DNA of 64,000 nucleotides from CAMASH01 sp041746635. Its GTDB lineage: Bacteria; Verrucomicrobiota; Verrucomicrobiia; Chthoniobacterales; Terrimicrobiaceae. Each line of letters starts with the position of its first letter. Positions within the stretch are counted from its first letter, which is position 1. The notes beneath the pieces were generated by a model. It saw only the letters and a list, made by a program, of their open reading frames with translations, was not told the DNA's origin and searched no databases. Shown here one piece after another: positions 25,907 to 33,782 of the stretch. Both the position numbers and the translations under genes were made by a program. The stretch covers positions 1 to 64,000 of the forward strand of contig JBGTGQ010000080.1 in the NCBI GenBank assembly GCA_041746635.1, in the 5' to 3' direction.

Positions 25907-26881
25907 CTACTTTGCCAGGGCTTCCCGCAAGACCGCCTCGGCGGTTACGCCCTCGGCCTCGCCTTCAAAATTCAAAATAATCCGGTGCCGCAGGGCCGGG
26001 ATGGCCCAGGCATCGATGTCGTCCTTGGCCACATGGTAGCGTCCGTCGAGCAGGGCGTTGATTTTGGCGCAAAGCATAAGGGACTGGGCCCCGCGGGGAC
26101 TGGCTCCATAACGGACGAATTTTTTCGCCAGCGGCACGGACTCTGTCCGGTCGGGATGCGTGGCCAGCACAAGTTGGATGGCACGCGCCTCGACTTCGCG
26201 GACCACGGGCACGGAACGGACCAAATCGCGCAAAGCCTCGGCATTTTCCAGACGGACAGGCGCGACCACCGGGAAATGTTCCCGCGTGGTGCGCTGGAGG
26301 ATTTCATGCAAATCGTCGGCACCGGGATATTGCACGTGCAGCTTGAGCAGAAAGCGGTCCAGTTGCGCCTCCGGGAGCGGATAGGTGCCTTCCATTTCGA
26401 TGGGGTTCTGGGTGGCGAGCACCAGGAACGGCCTTTGCATCGGATGCTGCACCCCGGCGACGGTGGCGTGGCGTTCCTGCATGGCTTCGAGCAGGGCGCT
26501 CTGCGTCTTCGGCGTGGCCCGGTTGATTTCGTCCGCCAGGACAATGTTGGCAAAGACCGGCCCGCGCTCGAATTCAAACCGTTTCCGCCCGTGCTCGTCC
26601 TCCACGATAAGATTCGTGCCGATGATGTCGGCGGGCATGAGGTCGGGAGTGAACTGGATGCGGGAGAAATTCAAGCCAGCCGCCCCGGCCAGGGTGCGAA
26701 CGAGGGCGGTTTTTCCCAGACCCGGCGCGCCTTCGAGCAAGGCGTGACCCTCGGCAAAAAACGCGGTGAGCACGCCACGGATGGCTTCATCCTGGCCGAC
26801 AAGCACTTTTTCCATTTCCGCGCGCAGCCGCTGAAACGCTTCGCGAAACTCCGTCGCCAATTTTTCGGGATCAGCAATCAT
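25907..26881 (-). CDS. MoxR-family AAA+ ATPase
   Basis: A 324-residue chaperone-like AAA+ ATPase. Walker A is LLEGAPGLGKTALV near residue 50, Walker B is NIVLADEINRATPKTQSALLEAM, sensor 1 is VLATQNPIEMEGTYPLPEAQ, and a C-terminal GASPRGAQSL lid motif is present. MoxR proteins help assemble or activate enzymes and surface complexes, often with VWA and DUF58 proteins. ATG at 26881 gives the usual length. A GTG at 26918-26920 overlapping the stop of the upstream gene would add 13 residues. It is downstream of a membrane protein gene; the usual DUF58/VWA genes are absent. Confidence 0.92.
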   Translation of the reverse strand: MIADPEKLATEFREAFQRLRAEMEKVLVGQDEAIRGVLTAFFAEGHALLEGAPGLGKTALVRTLAGAAGLNFSRIQFTPDLMPADIIGTNLIVEDEHGRKRFEFERGPVFANIVLADEINRATPKTQSALLEAMQERHATVAGVQHPMQRPFLVLATQNPIEMEGTYPLPEAQLDRFLLKLHVQYPGADDLHEILQRTTREHFPVVAPVRLENAEALRDLVRSVPVVREVEARAIQLVLATHPDRTESVPLAKKFVRYGASPRGAQSLMLCAKINALLDGRYHVAKDDIDAWAIPALRHRIILNFEGEAEGVTAEAVLREALAK

Positions 26882-26916
26882 TCGGCACTCGTCATTAATC
26901 CTTGCCCGCCCGCTTG

Positions 26917-28338
26917 TCACTCCTTCGGTCGGATGGCTTCAAAATACCGGCGTACCAGGAGTCGGGAGCCGGCGGGAATTTCCTCCCGGTTCACGGCATC
27001 CAGCGCGGCCGGCAGCGCGGTCCCGTAGGCGGAGCGATAAGCTTGGGCGGCCTTCGGATCATCATTGCCCGCCGCCCGAAAGATCTCAACGAGTGAACTC
27101 CCCTCCCCGGCTTTTCCCTGCACAAATTCCTCCACCGCCCGGGTGTCCTCACCGCGTTCGCCCTCCCCGGCCAGATCCGCACCACGACCGAGATCTTTTT
27201 CGGACCCTGGCGCGCCGCCGGGGGGAGCATTCTCGGCTTGGGCGGGCGCGGATTTCTCCGCCCCGTTGGGGGTTTCTCCCGCCTCGCCTTCCTCTCCGCC
27301 CTCCGCCTGCTCGCCCGCAGCCGACGTGCCGCTTTTGATGTCGCTTAACTCTGATAAAAATTTGCGCCGTGCCGACTCTCCACCGCTGCCTCCGGAATTT
27401 TGCAAAATGCTGACAAGCCGGCGCTGCGCCTCGCTGCCGCTCTGTTGGGCCAGTTCCCGCAAGCGGGAATTTTCCCCATGACGGGCCGCCTCCTCCAACG
27501 CCCGGGCCAAAGCCCCGGGGTCGAGGCGGGAAATTTCCGCCGCCGCCGATTGATTATTGCCCAACCGCAAATCGGCCGCCAGTTGAGGATGCTCACCGCC
27601 CAATGCCTCGGCCAGTGAAGAGGCTTCCCCAGACGACAAGGCGGCGGTGGCGGCGGACAATTTCTGCTCCAACTCGGCCAGGGCACGGAGGGCATCGCGC
27701 AAGGGTTCCGTCGAATCCGAAAAACGCTCCGTCGCCAGCTCCAACTCGCGAACGACTTTCTCAAACTCGGGATTTTTTTCCGCCTGACGATCGGCAGCGA
27801 GGCCGGTCTCCACCATCATTTGCCGCGCTTTCGCCAATTCGGGGGCAAGTCGCAGGGTGCGCCATTGTTGGAAAAGCTCCAGCGCGCCCAGACCCGCCAG
27901 CGGCAGCAACAACCACAAGAGATTACGGCCCGGATTTTTCAAACGCAGATGCTCCTTCAGCCGAAAGCTGGAGGCAAAGGCGGCCACTTCGTTTTGCACG
28001 GCCTGCCCAAAGGCGGCGGATTCGTTCCGGTCGAGCTTCAGCGCGGTGAGGAAACGATCCCTCGTCGGGGCGCGGGCATCGACCGCGCGCGCGACCACAA
28101 CGAGCGACCTCCAGCAAAATATCGCGACCAGCCCCGCCGCCAGCAAGGGCCCCAGCATCGCCGCCACCCACACCGTCGGCGGCAGGTCGGGGAAAACCGG
28201 AAAAAGCAGCGCGAGACCGCGAAGAATCAGCATCAGGGAAAGTCCGGTCAGCAAAGCCCACGGGGCAAGCTGGAGAAAATGATGAAAGCTCAACCTCCCT
28301 CGCGCTTCATCCAGCTTCCGGCGCACGATCACATCCAC
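26917..28338 (-). CDS. Large membrane protein of the MoxR unit, unknown
   Basis: A 473-residue protein. It has paired N-terminal transmembrane helices (about residues 27-48, APWALLTGLSLMLILRG, and 57-80) and a third near 137-150. A long Ala/Glu/Leu-rich coiled-coil region follows (about 165-330), then a low-complexity Gly/Glu/Ala stretch (about 345-415), and it ends at RYFEAIRPKE. The layout resembles the DUF4175-like membrane proteins that sit beside moxR in aerotolerance-type operons, but identity to that family is not certain. It starts with GTG at 28338; nearby in-frame GTGs at codons 3 and 5 are equally possible. Confidence 0.7.
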   Translation of the reverse strand: MDVIVRRKLDEARGRLSFHHFLQLAPWALLTGLSLMLILRGLALLFPVFPDLPPTVWVAAMLGPLLAAGLVAIFCWRSLVVVARAVDARAPTRDRFLTALKLDRNESAAFGQAVQNEVAAFASSFRLKEHLRLKNPGRNLLWLLLPLAGLGALELFQQWRTLRLAPELAKARQMMVETGLAADRQAEKNPEFEKVVRELELATERFSDSTEPLRDALRALAELEQKLSAATAALSSGEASSLAEALGGEHPQLAADLRLGNNQSAAAEISRLDPGALARALEEAARHGENSRLRELAQQSGSEAQRRLVSILQNSGGSGGESARRKFLSELSDIKSGTSAAGEQAEGGEEGEAGETPNGAEKSAPAQAENAPPGGAPGSEKDLGRGADLAGEGERGEDTRAVEEFVQGKAGEGSSLVEIFRAAGNDDPKAAQAYRSAYGTALPAALDAVNREEIPAGSRLLVRRYFEAIRPKE

Positions 28339-28435
28339 GATTCCACTAAAAGAGCAGAGGCCGGGAAAAATGCAATCCGTCCAAGGAGCAAGAGGGCGAG
28401 TAGCTCGCGCCGTGCGGGGGTCTTACCTTGGCCCG

Positions 28436-29021
28436 CTAGCCTCCGTAAAGAAATTCCCAGCCCTGCGGCACTGTCACTCGAGACCCGGCGGAACCGCACA
28501 AAATGATCGCGCCATCCTTTCGCTCGATTCTTTTGACGACAGCGAACCCCTTCGGCACCGCAGCCACGCCCATGATCACATTCACCACCGTCGGACACTT
28601 GGCGGACAATTGGATCACGGTGGGAATGCCCCGGGCGTTGAGGGGATTTTTCGCCGCAGACTCCGCCAACCCATCGTGGAAATGGCTGGTCACCTCTTCC
28701 AGCGCCAGCACGCGCCGGTGGCGTCCGTTCCAAGGCGGATAATGGCGTCCGCCGTTGGAATGCCACAGCAAGGTCGAAGCCAGCACACGCGGGTCCTTCA
28801 GCGAAAACCAAACAAAAATCCCCCCGCAAAACCTTGAGGATATCCGGCAGTTTCCCGGTCTTTTCCTCCGCCCAGGGTGCCACATGAAAGGGCCGGACCA
28901 CCCGGCGGTCCAAGCGAAAAGACACCGGCCCAATGTGGCCACCGGTTCGGGTAATCGCCGCCTCAACCCGATTGGAACGAAGCACCCACGAGGGCTCACC
29001 GGCACTTTTCTGGAGTTTCAT
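28436..29021 (-). pseudogene. Internally deleted, frameshifted gene (sugar-epimerase-like family of about 390 residues)
   Basis: From ATG 29021 the frame reads an N-terminal part (RVEAAITRTGGHIGPVSFRL, APWAEEKTG, ILKVLRGDFC). A second frame then gives a C-terminal part with WFSLKDPRVL, HSNGGRHYPPWNGRHRRVL, EEVTSHFHDGLAES, NPLNARGIPT and VIMGVAAVPKGF, ending in TAG at 28436. From memory of this uncharacterised family, the RGDFFC motif is near the N-terminus and the SNGGRHYPPWNGRHRR motif is in the last third. The middle appears lost, with a frame change near 28830. Probably non-functional. Confidence 0.6.
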
Positions 29022-29091
29022 GGGGTGAAAGTTTTCTTTGTGTCTAGCCTTAGCCTGAATTAAGCAAGCGGATGAAATCAACAATCTCTTT

Positions 29092-29274
29092 TTGAAAAAC
29101 CTCATCATGGCTTTCCTGTGTCTTTCCGGCTTCAGTTGCGCTGCAAACCAAAGCACCGAAGAGCCCAACTTGGAGCGGGGCGGGGTCGAAGTGGAGGGGG
29201 TGGGCGACTACTATAAAAAGAAGCGCCAGCATTTTTTTATGAAGATTTTTTGCGGCGGAGACACCCAACAGTGA
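29092..29274 (+). CDS. Possible short exported protein
   Basis: A TTG-initiated frame of 60 codons with a short hydrophobic start (MAFLCLSGFSCAAN) that could be a signal or weak lipoprotein peptide, then a charged tail. The opposite strand of the same DNA is also open and ends EIVDFIRLLNSG. Neither frame has a recognised family. It may be a small gene or a remnant; nothing else is seen between 29022 and 29321. Confidence 0.2.
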   Translation: MKNLIMAFLCLSGFSCAANQSTEEPNLERGGVEVEGVGDYYKKKRQHFFMKIFCGGDTQQ

Positions 29275-29321
29275 CGACCTCCTTTGTCAGCAGATGCCGC
29301 CCGGACGATGTTTTTCCGCAG

Positions 29322-30209
29322 ATGACCAAACAACCCATTCAAAAAATTCCCCGCCGCTCCGCCGCGGCCTGGCTCTATCACTCGGTCGCGGGACTACTGG
29401 GCAGACGGGCCAAAAGTCCGCCCGCGCCGGCGAAGGACCTTTCGGCCGCGCCCACCAAGGCGGAGACGGCGCTCTTGCCGCCCTTCGCCGGATTACCTCC
29501 CGAGCGCATTCACGTCCCTAAAACGCAAGCCGCCTGCGAGGCCGCCGCAAAGGAAATTCTGGCCGCCGGTGTGGCCGGATTCGACACCGAGGCCAAGCCG
29601 ACCTTCAAGGTCGGGGAGAAAAGCACGGGCCCGCACGTGGTGCAGTTTGCCCTCACGAACAAAGCCTACATCTTCCAACTGCATCGCGAGGAATGCCAGA
29701 AAGTGGCGGCCGAACTCATTGCTTCGGATCGCGTCCTGAAAGTGGGCTTCGGATTAAAGAATGATCACGGGCAAATCCGCAACCGCCTGGGAGTGAAACT
29801 TCAGGCCGTTCTCGACCTGGACCACATTTTTCGCAAGCGCGGCTACAAGGGTCAGATGGGCGTGCGGGCCGCCATGGGCGCGGTGATGAATCTCGGTTTT
29901 GCCAAATCGAAATCCCTCAGCAAAAGCAACTGGGCGGTGCCGGAACTCACCAGCGGTCAACTGCGTTACGCCGCCAATGATGCTTTCGCGGCCCTAAAAA
30001 TCATGGAGGCGATGGATTTCAACCCGGGGGAGCTCACACGTGGCGTCAACAATCCCCAAAAATCCTCCGACACAGCAGCCGCGGATCAATCGGCAGCAAA
30101 AAGCACACGATCAAAGCGCAGAGCCGGGCGGCGGCGGCCAGATGCCAGGTCCGCCTTCCGGTCAGCAGCAAAAAGCGCAGCCCCTCGGCCAAGTGGTGGA
30201 GAGGGTTGA
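29322..30209 (+). CDS. 3'-5' exonuclease domain protein (RNase D-like) with atypical basic tail
   Basis: A 295-residue DEDDy-type nuclease. The catalytic acids are visible in GFDTEAKPTF (Asp/Glu), KVGFGLKNDHGQI (Asp) and LTSGQLRYAANDAFAALKI (Tyr and Asp). The domain spans about residues 65-240 and probably trims RNA or DNA 3' ends. The N-terminal 60 residues are Pro/Ala-rich. The last roughly 54 residues (starting NNPQKSSDT, Arg/Ser/Ala-rich) are antisense to an ABC-2 permease remnant, so the native C-terminus was probably replaced when that fragment arrived. ATG at 29322 chosen. Confidence 0.75.
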   Translation: MTKQPIQKIPRRSAAAWLYHSVAGLLGRRAKSPPAPAKDLSAAPTKAETALLPPFAGLPPERIHVPKTQAACEAAAKEILAAGVAGFDTEAKPTFKVGEKSTGPHVVQFALTNKAYIFQLHREECQKVAAELIASDRVLKVGFGLKNDHGQIRNRLGVKLQAVLDLDHIFRKRGYKGQMGVRAAMGAVMNLGFAKSKSLSKSNWAVPELTSGQLRYAANDAFAALKIMEAMDFNPGELTRGVNNPQKSSDTAAADQSAAKSTRSKRRAGRRRPDARSAFRSAAKSAAPRPSGGEG

Positions 30210-30288
30210 ACTGCACCACGGCTTTCAACCACGGTAGCTCCGGCAGTGAAAAATACGTGCTGCTGGAAAAACCGACGGGCACGATCAT
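30046..30288 (-). pseudogene. C-terminal fragment of an ABC-2-type transporter permease
   Basis: An 80-codon frame containing GFSSSTYFSLPELPWLKAV and FNPLHHLAEGLRFLLL. It matches the conserved end of ABC-2 (NodJ/drug-exporter) permeases, where a GTYFPL..LP segment is followed by a NPLxHLVExxR helix. The five preceding membrane helices and the ATPase gene are missing. The fragment directly abuts a DinD fragment and overlaps the 3' end of the exonuclease gene. Confidence 0.65.
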
Positions 30289-30524
30289 CAGAAAAAACGG
30301 ATGAGGTAGCAGGCATACCGGGTAAGCATGAGGTCGTCGATCTGACGCTGGGAGCCTGAGCCGAGATCAACCAATTTGTTGACGTCAACAAAATGGTCTG
30401 TGGTCTGTTGACCGGACACTTCGCAAGCTGTCTTGGCTTTGGTGACGATTTTGAGGAAATTCCGCCATTCCGCAGAGCCGAGAAGTTGCTGGAGGTCGCG
30501 GCAAGCGAGCATCGCCTCAAGCAA
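30288..30524 (-). pseudogene. dinD: Fragment of DNA-damage-inducible protein D (DinD)
   Basis: The frame reads LLGSAEWRNFLKIVTKAKTA and ACEVSGQQTTDHFVDVNKLV and MLTRYACYLI. This is the N-terminal BRO/KilA-N-like part of DinD-type proteins. It breaks off at RYACYLI, just before a conserved QNGDP-type motif known in the family, and runs into the permease remnant. The extreme N-terminus is also incomplete. It is a truncated gene joined to unrelated DNA. Confidence 0.7.
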
Positions 30525-30972
30525 ATGGGTTGACCGGAGTAATGCCTTTAATCCCCGTAAAATCCGTCACATTTTCCGTGAGAATGAGCGGGATGCTTTC
30601 GCGGATCATCAGCGCGGCGAGCTGTCGGTCAAAATAGCCCTGCCGGGTTACTCCCGCCTCCACGCACAAATCCAGCGCAAGATGCGCAGTCTCCAGCGTC
30701 AAGGGGAGAACAGTGAGACCACGCAAGCGGCCCAGTGACCGGATTTTTTCCCGTGCCAAGGCCGGGCTGTCCGGCGGCTGATTTTTTGGTCCGGTGAGGT
30801 TGGGATACATTTCGGCCAGATTCTGGACGGAGATGAAAAGCTGCACCTCCGCTCGATGCCGCTGCGCCAATAGTTCTCTCGCCCGGGCATGGCGCCCATC
30901 GGCCGAGAGCGTGGCGTAAATGAGCACGTTCGTATCCAGCAGGACGCGACCGGCCAGATCCTCAACGCGCAT
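30517..30972 (-). CDS. PIN-domain toxin (VapC-like)
   Basis: A 151-residue PIN-fold RNase, probably the toxin of a type II toxin-antitoxin module. The acidic triad is visible in VLLDTNVLIYA (first Asp), QNLAEM (Glu) and GYFDRQLAALMI (Asp), with TENVTDF near the C-terminus. ATG at 30972 overlaps the antitoxin stop by 11 bases. The longer in-frame start at 31032 lies inside the antitoxin gene. The 3' end overlaps the DinD remnant by a few bases. Confidence 0.85.
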   Translation of the reverse strand: MRVEDLAGRVLLDTNVLIYATLSADGRHARARELLAQRHRAEVQLFISVQNLAEMYPNLTGPKNQPPDSPALAREKIRSLGRLRGLTVLPLTLETAHLALDLCVEAGVTRQGYFDRQLAALMIRESIPLILTENVTDFTGIKGITPVNPFA

Positions 30973-31171
30973 AGGTTTCTTCCCGACTGAATCGACCGGC
31001 AAATTTTCCCGCGGAAGTGACGATCTCATCATCAGGCCCGCCGCGTTCCCGCAAAAACTGCTCCAGGGCCATCTCGATAATCTGACTCCGCGTGCGACGT
31101 TCTTCGCGCCCGTATCGATTTAAATCTTCCAAAATTTGCCGATCGATTGTAGCACTAATGTGGGATTTCAT
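30962..31171 (-). CDS. Ribbon-helix-helix antitoxin
   Basis: A 69-residue protein. The N-terminal ISATIDRQILEDLNRYGREE and RTRSQIIEMALEQFLRE fit the ribbon-helix-helix (CopG/Arc-like) fold that binds operator DNA as a dimer. The C-terminal tail (GKFAGRFSREETYAR) would bind and inhibit the toxin. It is upstream of and overlapping the PIN toxin gene, the standard antitoxin-first order, implying coupled translation and autoregulation. Confidence 0.82.
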   Translation of the reverse strand: MKSHISATIDRQILEDLNRYGREERRTRSQIIEMALEQFLRERGGPDDEIVTSAGKFAGRFSREETYAR

Positions 31172-31227
31172 AACATAAGCGTATTACGAGGTATGGATTT
31201 GGCAAGTTCTTTGCCCCCTTTCGCACC

Positions 31228-31260
31228 TTAACTCCGTGTCTCCGTGCCTCTGTGGTTAAA
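31228..31260. repeat. Dispersed repeat, TCCGTGCCTCTGTGGTTAA family
   Basis: A 33-base tract containing the word TCTCCGTGCCTCTGTGGTTA, overlapping the stop codon of the tolC-like gene. The same word family recurs as an inverted pair at 58492-58590. Confidence 0.6.
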
Positions 31261-32773
31261 AATCCCTATTTTCAAGGATAATGCGGTTGCGCTCCAACGT
31301 CGCACCGATGAGGCGTGCGTAGAAGGCGACGGCCTTAATATGGTCGGCGCGGGCGCGGTATTCGTTGGCCTCGGCGGTGGCGAGGTCGCGCTGGAATTGG
31401 AGGACCTCGAAGGTCGTGCTGGTGCCGCTGGTGAGGCGGGCCTGGGCGGCTTCGAGGGTGAGCTGGGCAAATTCGCGGGCGACGCGGGTGGCCTCGATGC
31501 GTTTGCGGGTGGTCTCGATCTGGCCGGCGGCGTTGTCGGCCTCGACGAAGATGGCTTGTTCGAGGCGCTTGAGATCGACGAGCGAACGGAGGGCCTCGAG
31601 TTTGGAGGCTTCGAGGTTTCCGATGGCGGTACGGTTGGGGACGGGAAGGCTGAAGATGGCTCCGACATTCCCGGAGAGGTTGCGATTGCCGTTGCCGGCG
31701 GTGCGTTCGAAGCTGGAGGCGAGTTCGGTGTCGATGCCGTTGACGCCGAAGCTGGCGGTGAGGTCGAGGCGGGGCAGGGTTTGGTTGCGGTTGAAGACGG
31801 TGGTGATCTGGCGTTTCTGGATGTCGAGGAGGGCCTGGCGGTAGTCGGGCCGGATCTCGAAGGCGCGGGCAAAATCGCGGGTGCGGTCTGGCGGCGCGGG
31901 CTCGGGGAGCTCGGGCGGGGTGATTTGCAGGCGGGTGTCGAGGATGCGGGAGATCTCGTCGGTGACGAGTTGCTTGAGGAAGTTTTCGTTATCGTGAACC
32001 GCGCGCTGGGCGACGATGACGCGTTCCTCGCGCGAGGCGAGGTCGGCGCGGGCCTGCATGATGTCGAGGTCGGCCATGACGCCGATCTCAGCGCGTTTGA
32101 TGTTGTCGGCCAGGAGCTGGGCGGCGAGGGCGCGGGAGCGTTTCTCGACTTCGAGGTTTTCGATGGAGAAGAAGAGTTCGGCGTAAACGGAGATGGTGTC
32201 GGTGACGACATCAATGACGGCCTGGCGGAGCTGCCATTGCGAAATGGCGCGGTTGGCGCGGGCGATGCGGATGTCGGCGAGGTTCACGTCGGTGCCGAAG
32301 TTTCTCAAGAGGGGCTGGGCGACCCTGACGCCGAAGAAGCTGTTGTAGCGCGTAAATTGGGGGTTGCGCTGGCTGTCGGTGTCGATGTTGAGCGAGGGAC
32401 CGATATCGTAGGTCATGCCCCAAGGAAGGAGGCCGGAGATGGAGGTGTCGAATTCCTGGCCGGACTGGATGGCGAAAAGAGCGGGGCTGGGATCGCCGGG
32501 GGTGACGGTGGCGTCGTTGATGCCGGTGCTGAGGGTGCGGAGTTCGTTCTCGTTGCGATCGTAGGTGTAGGAGGCTTCGAGGGTGGGGTCGAATTTGCCG
32601 GAGGCGCTTTTTTGCCGGGCCTTGGTGATCTTCGGGTCGAACTCGCTGATCTTGATGCGAAAATTTTTGGCGAGGGCGAGTTGGATGGCTTTTTGCAAAG
32701 TGAGGTCTAGGGTCTCGGCGGCCTGGGCGGCGAGCGGGAGCAGCAAAAAGAGGAGAAGGACGCGAGGATTCAC
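31256..32773 (-). CDS. TolC-family outer membrane efflux protein
   Basis: A 505-residue outer-membrane factor. It has a signal peptide (MNPRVLLLFLLLPLAAQAAE), followed by two OEP repeats. Each has the typical start of a TolC half (TLDLTLQKAIQLALAKN and RTRDFARAFEIRPDYRQAL). Long helical stretches rich in Ala, Glu and Arg form the periplasmic tunnel, for example LVDLKRLEQAIFVEADNAAG and LTLEAAQARLTSGTSTTFEV. It connects inner-membrane exporters to the outside. No RND, MFP or ABC partner genes are adjacent, so its pump is elsewhere. Confidence 0.9.
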   Translation of the reverse strand: MNPRVLLLFLLLPLAAQAAETLDLTLQKAIQLALAKNFRIKISEFDPKITKARQKSASGKFDPTLEASYTYDRNENELRTLSTGINDATVTPGDPSPALFAIQSGQEFDTSISGLLPWGMTYDIGPSLNIDTDSQRNPQFTRYNSFFGVRVAQPLLRNFGTDVNLADIRIARANRAISQWQLRQAVIDVVTDTISVYAELFFSIENLEVEKRSRALAAQLLADNIKRAEIGVMADLDIMQARADLASREERVIVAQRAVHDNENFLKQLVTDEISRILDTRLQITPPELPEPAPPDRTRDFARAFEIRPDYRQALLDIQKRQITTVFNRNQTLPRLDLTASFGVNGIDTELASSFERTAGNGNRNLSGNVGAIFSLPVPNRTAIGNLEASKLEALRSLVDLKRLEQAIFVEADNAAGQIETTRKRIEATRVAREFAQLTLEAAQARLTSGTSTTFEVLQFQRDLATAEANEYRARADHIKAVAFYARLIGATLERNRIILENRDF

Positions 32774-32819
32774 GGCGTGGAAGAGGGGAATCTGGCCCGA
32801 AAATCGAAAATCGAAAATC

Positions 32820-33710
32820 CTAAATCGAAAATTCCTGCGGGGGTTTGGCCTCGAAGGCGAGTGGCCGGGCGTCGTGCGGGTGGCGAAATTCCAGTTTCCA
32901 GGCGTGGAGCATGTGGCGGGTGTAGTCGGCGCGGCGGCCGTAGAGCTGGTCGCCTAGAACGGGGCAGCCGAGGTGTTGCAGGTGGACACGAATCTGGTGA
33001 GTGCGACCGGTGCGGGGGCGGCATTCGATCAGGCTGATCCCATCCTTGGTCGTGAGGATGCGATATTCGGTCACGGCGTCGCGACCGCGGCCGGGCGGGC
33101 AAACGCGCATTTTCTGGCGATGTACGGGATGGCGGTCGATGGGGGCATCCACAATGCCGCCTCGCTGGCGGGGCGCGCTGCCGATGAGGGCGAGGTAGGT
33201 TTTTTTCACTTCGCGTCCGGCGAACTGGGCGGAGAGGTCGCGATGGATGGGATCGCTTTTGGCCACGACGAGGCAGCCGCTGGTTTCCTTGTCGAGGCGG
33301 TGAACGATGCCGGGCCGTTCCACACCGCCGATGCCGGAAAGGTTTTTGCAGTGGTGGAGCAAGGCGGAAACGAGAGTGCCGTGGGCATTGCCCGCGCCGG
33401 GATGGACGACCATGCCGGCGGGTTTGTTGAGGACGAGGAGGTGGTCGTCCTCGAACAGGATATCGAGCGGGATGTCCTCGGCGATGGCGGTGTCGCAAGG
33501 GATGGCGTCCGGCTCGCGCCAGGTGATCACGTCGCCCTCGCGGATGATTTCCGAAGAGCGAGCCGGGGTGCCGTTGCGCAGGGCCGCCCCATCGCGAATG
33601 ATGGCTTGGATGCGCGAACGGGACAGTCCCGGCAGGCGCCCGGCCAGAAAAAGGTCGAAACGCCAGCCGACTTCCGTCGTGAGGGCGTGGAAGATTTGCT
33701 CAGCGGGCAT
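32820..33710 (-). CDS. RluD-type 23S rRNA pseudouridine synthase
   Basis: A 296-residue enzyme isomerising uridine in rRNA. An N-terminal S4-like RNA-binding domain (GRLPGLSRSRIQAIIRDGAA) precedes the catalytic domain. The catalytic Asp is in IVHRLDKETSGCLVVAKSD. Other motifs are LNKPAGMVVHPGAGNAHGT and CRPRTGRTHQIRVHLQHLG, followed by VLGDQLYG. Domain order and length match RluD/RluC. Upstream of tolC on the same strand; no functional link is evident. Confidence 0.93.
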   Translation of the reverse strand: MPAEQIFHALTTEVGWRFDLFLAGRLPGLSRSRIQAIIRDGAALRNGTPARSSEIIREGDVITWREPDAIPCDTAIAEDIPLDILFEDDHLLVLNKPAGMVVHPGAGNAHGTLVSALLHHCKNLSGIGGVERPGIVHRLDKETSGCLVVAKSDPIHRDLSAQFAGREVKKTYLALIGSAPRQRGGIVDAPIDRHPVHRQKMRVCPPGRGRDAVTEYRILTTKDGISLIECRPRTGRTHQIRVHLQHLGCPVLGDQLYGRRADYTRHMLHAWKLEFRHPHDARPLAFEAKPPQEFSI

Positions 33711-33782
33711 ATCGAATCGAATTTCTTTGCGAAAGGGGCATGAAACCGTTAGTTACTCACAATCAATCCACCCCTTGGATCA

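Noticed and set aside
31244..32710. Long plus-strand ORF (488 codons) antisense to the tolC-like gene
   Set aside because: Its translation is Gly/Asp/Glu/Val-rich without domain structure, as expected from the complement of a G/C-rich gene. The TolC reading has a signal peptide and family motifs.
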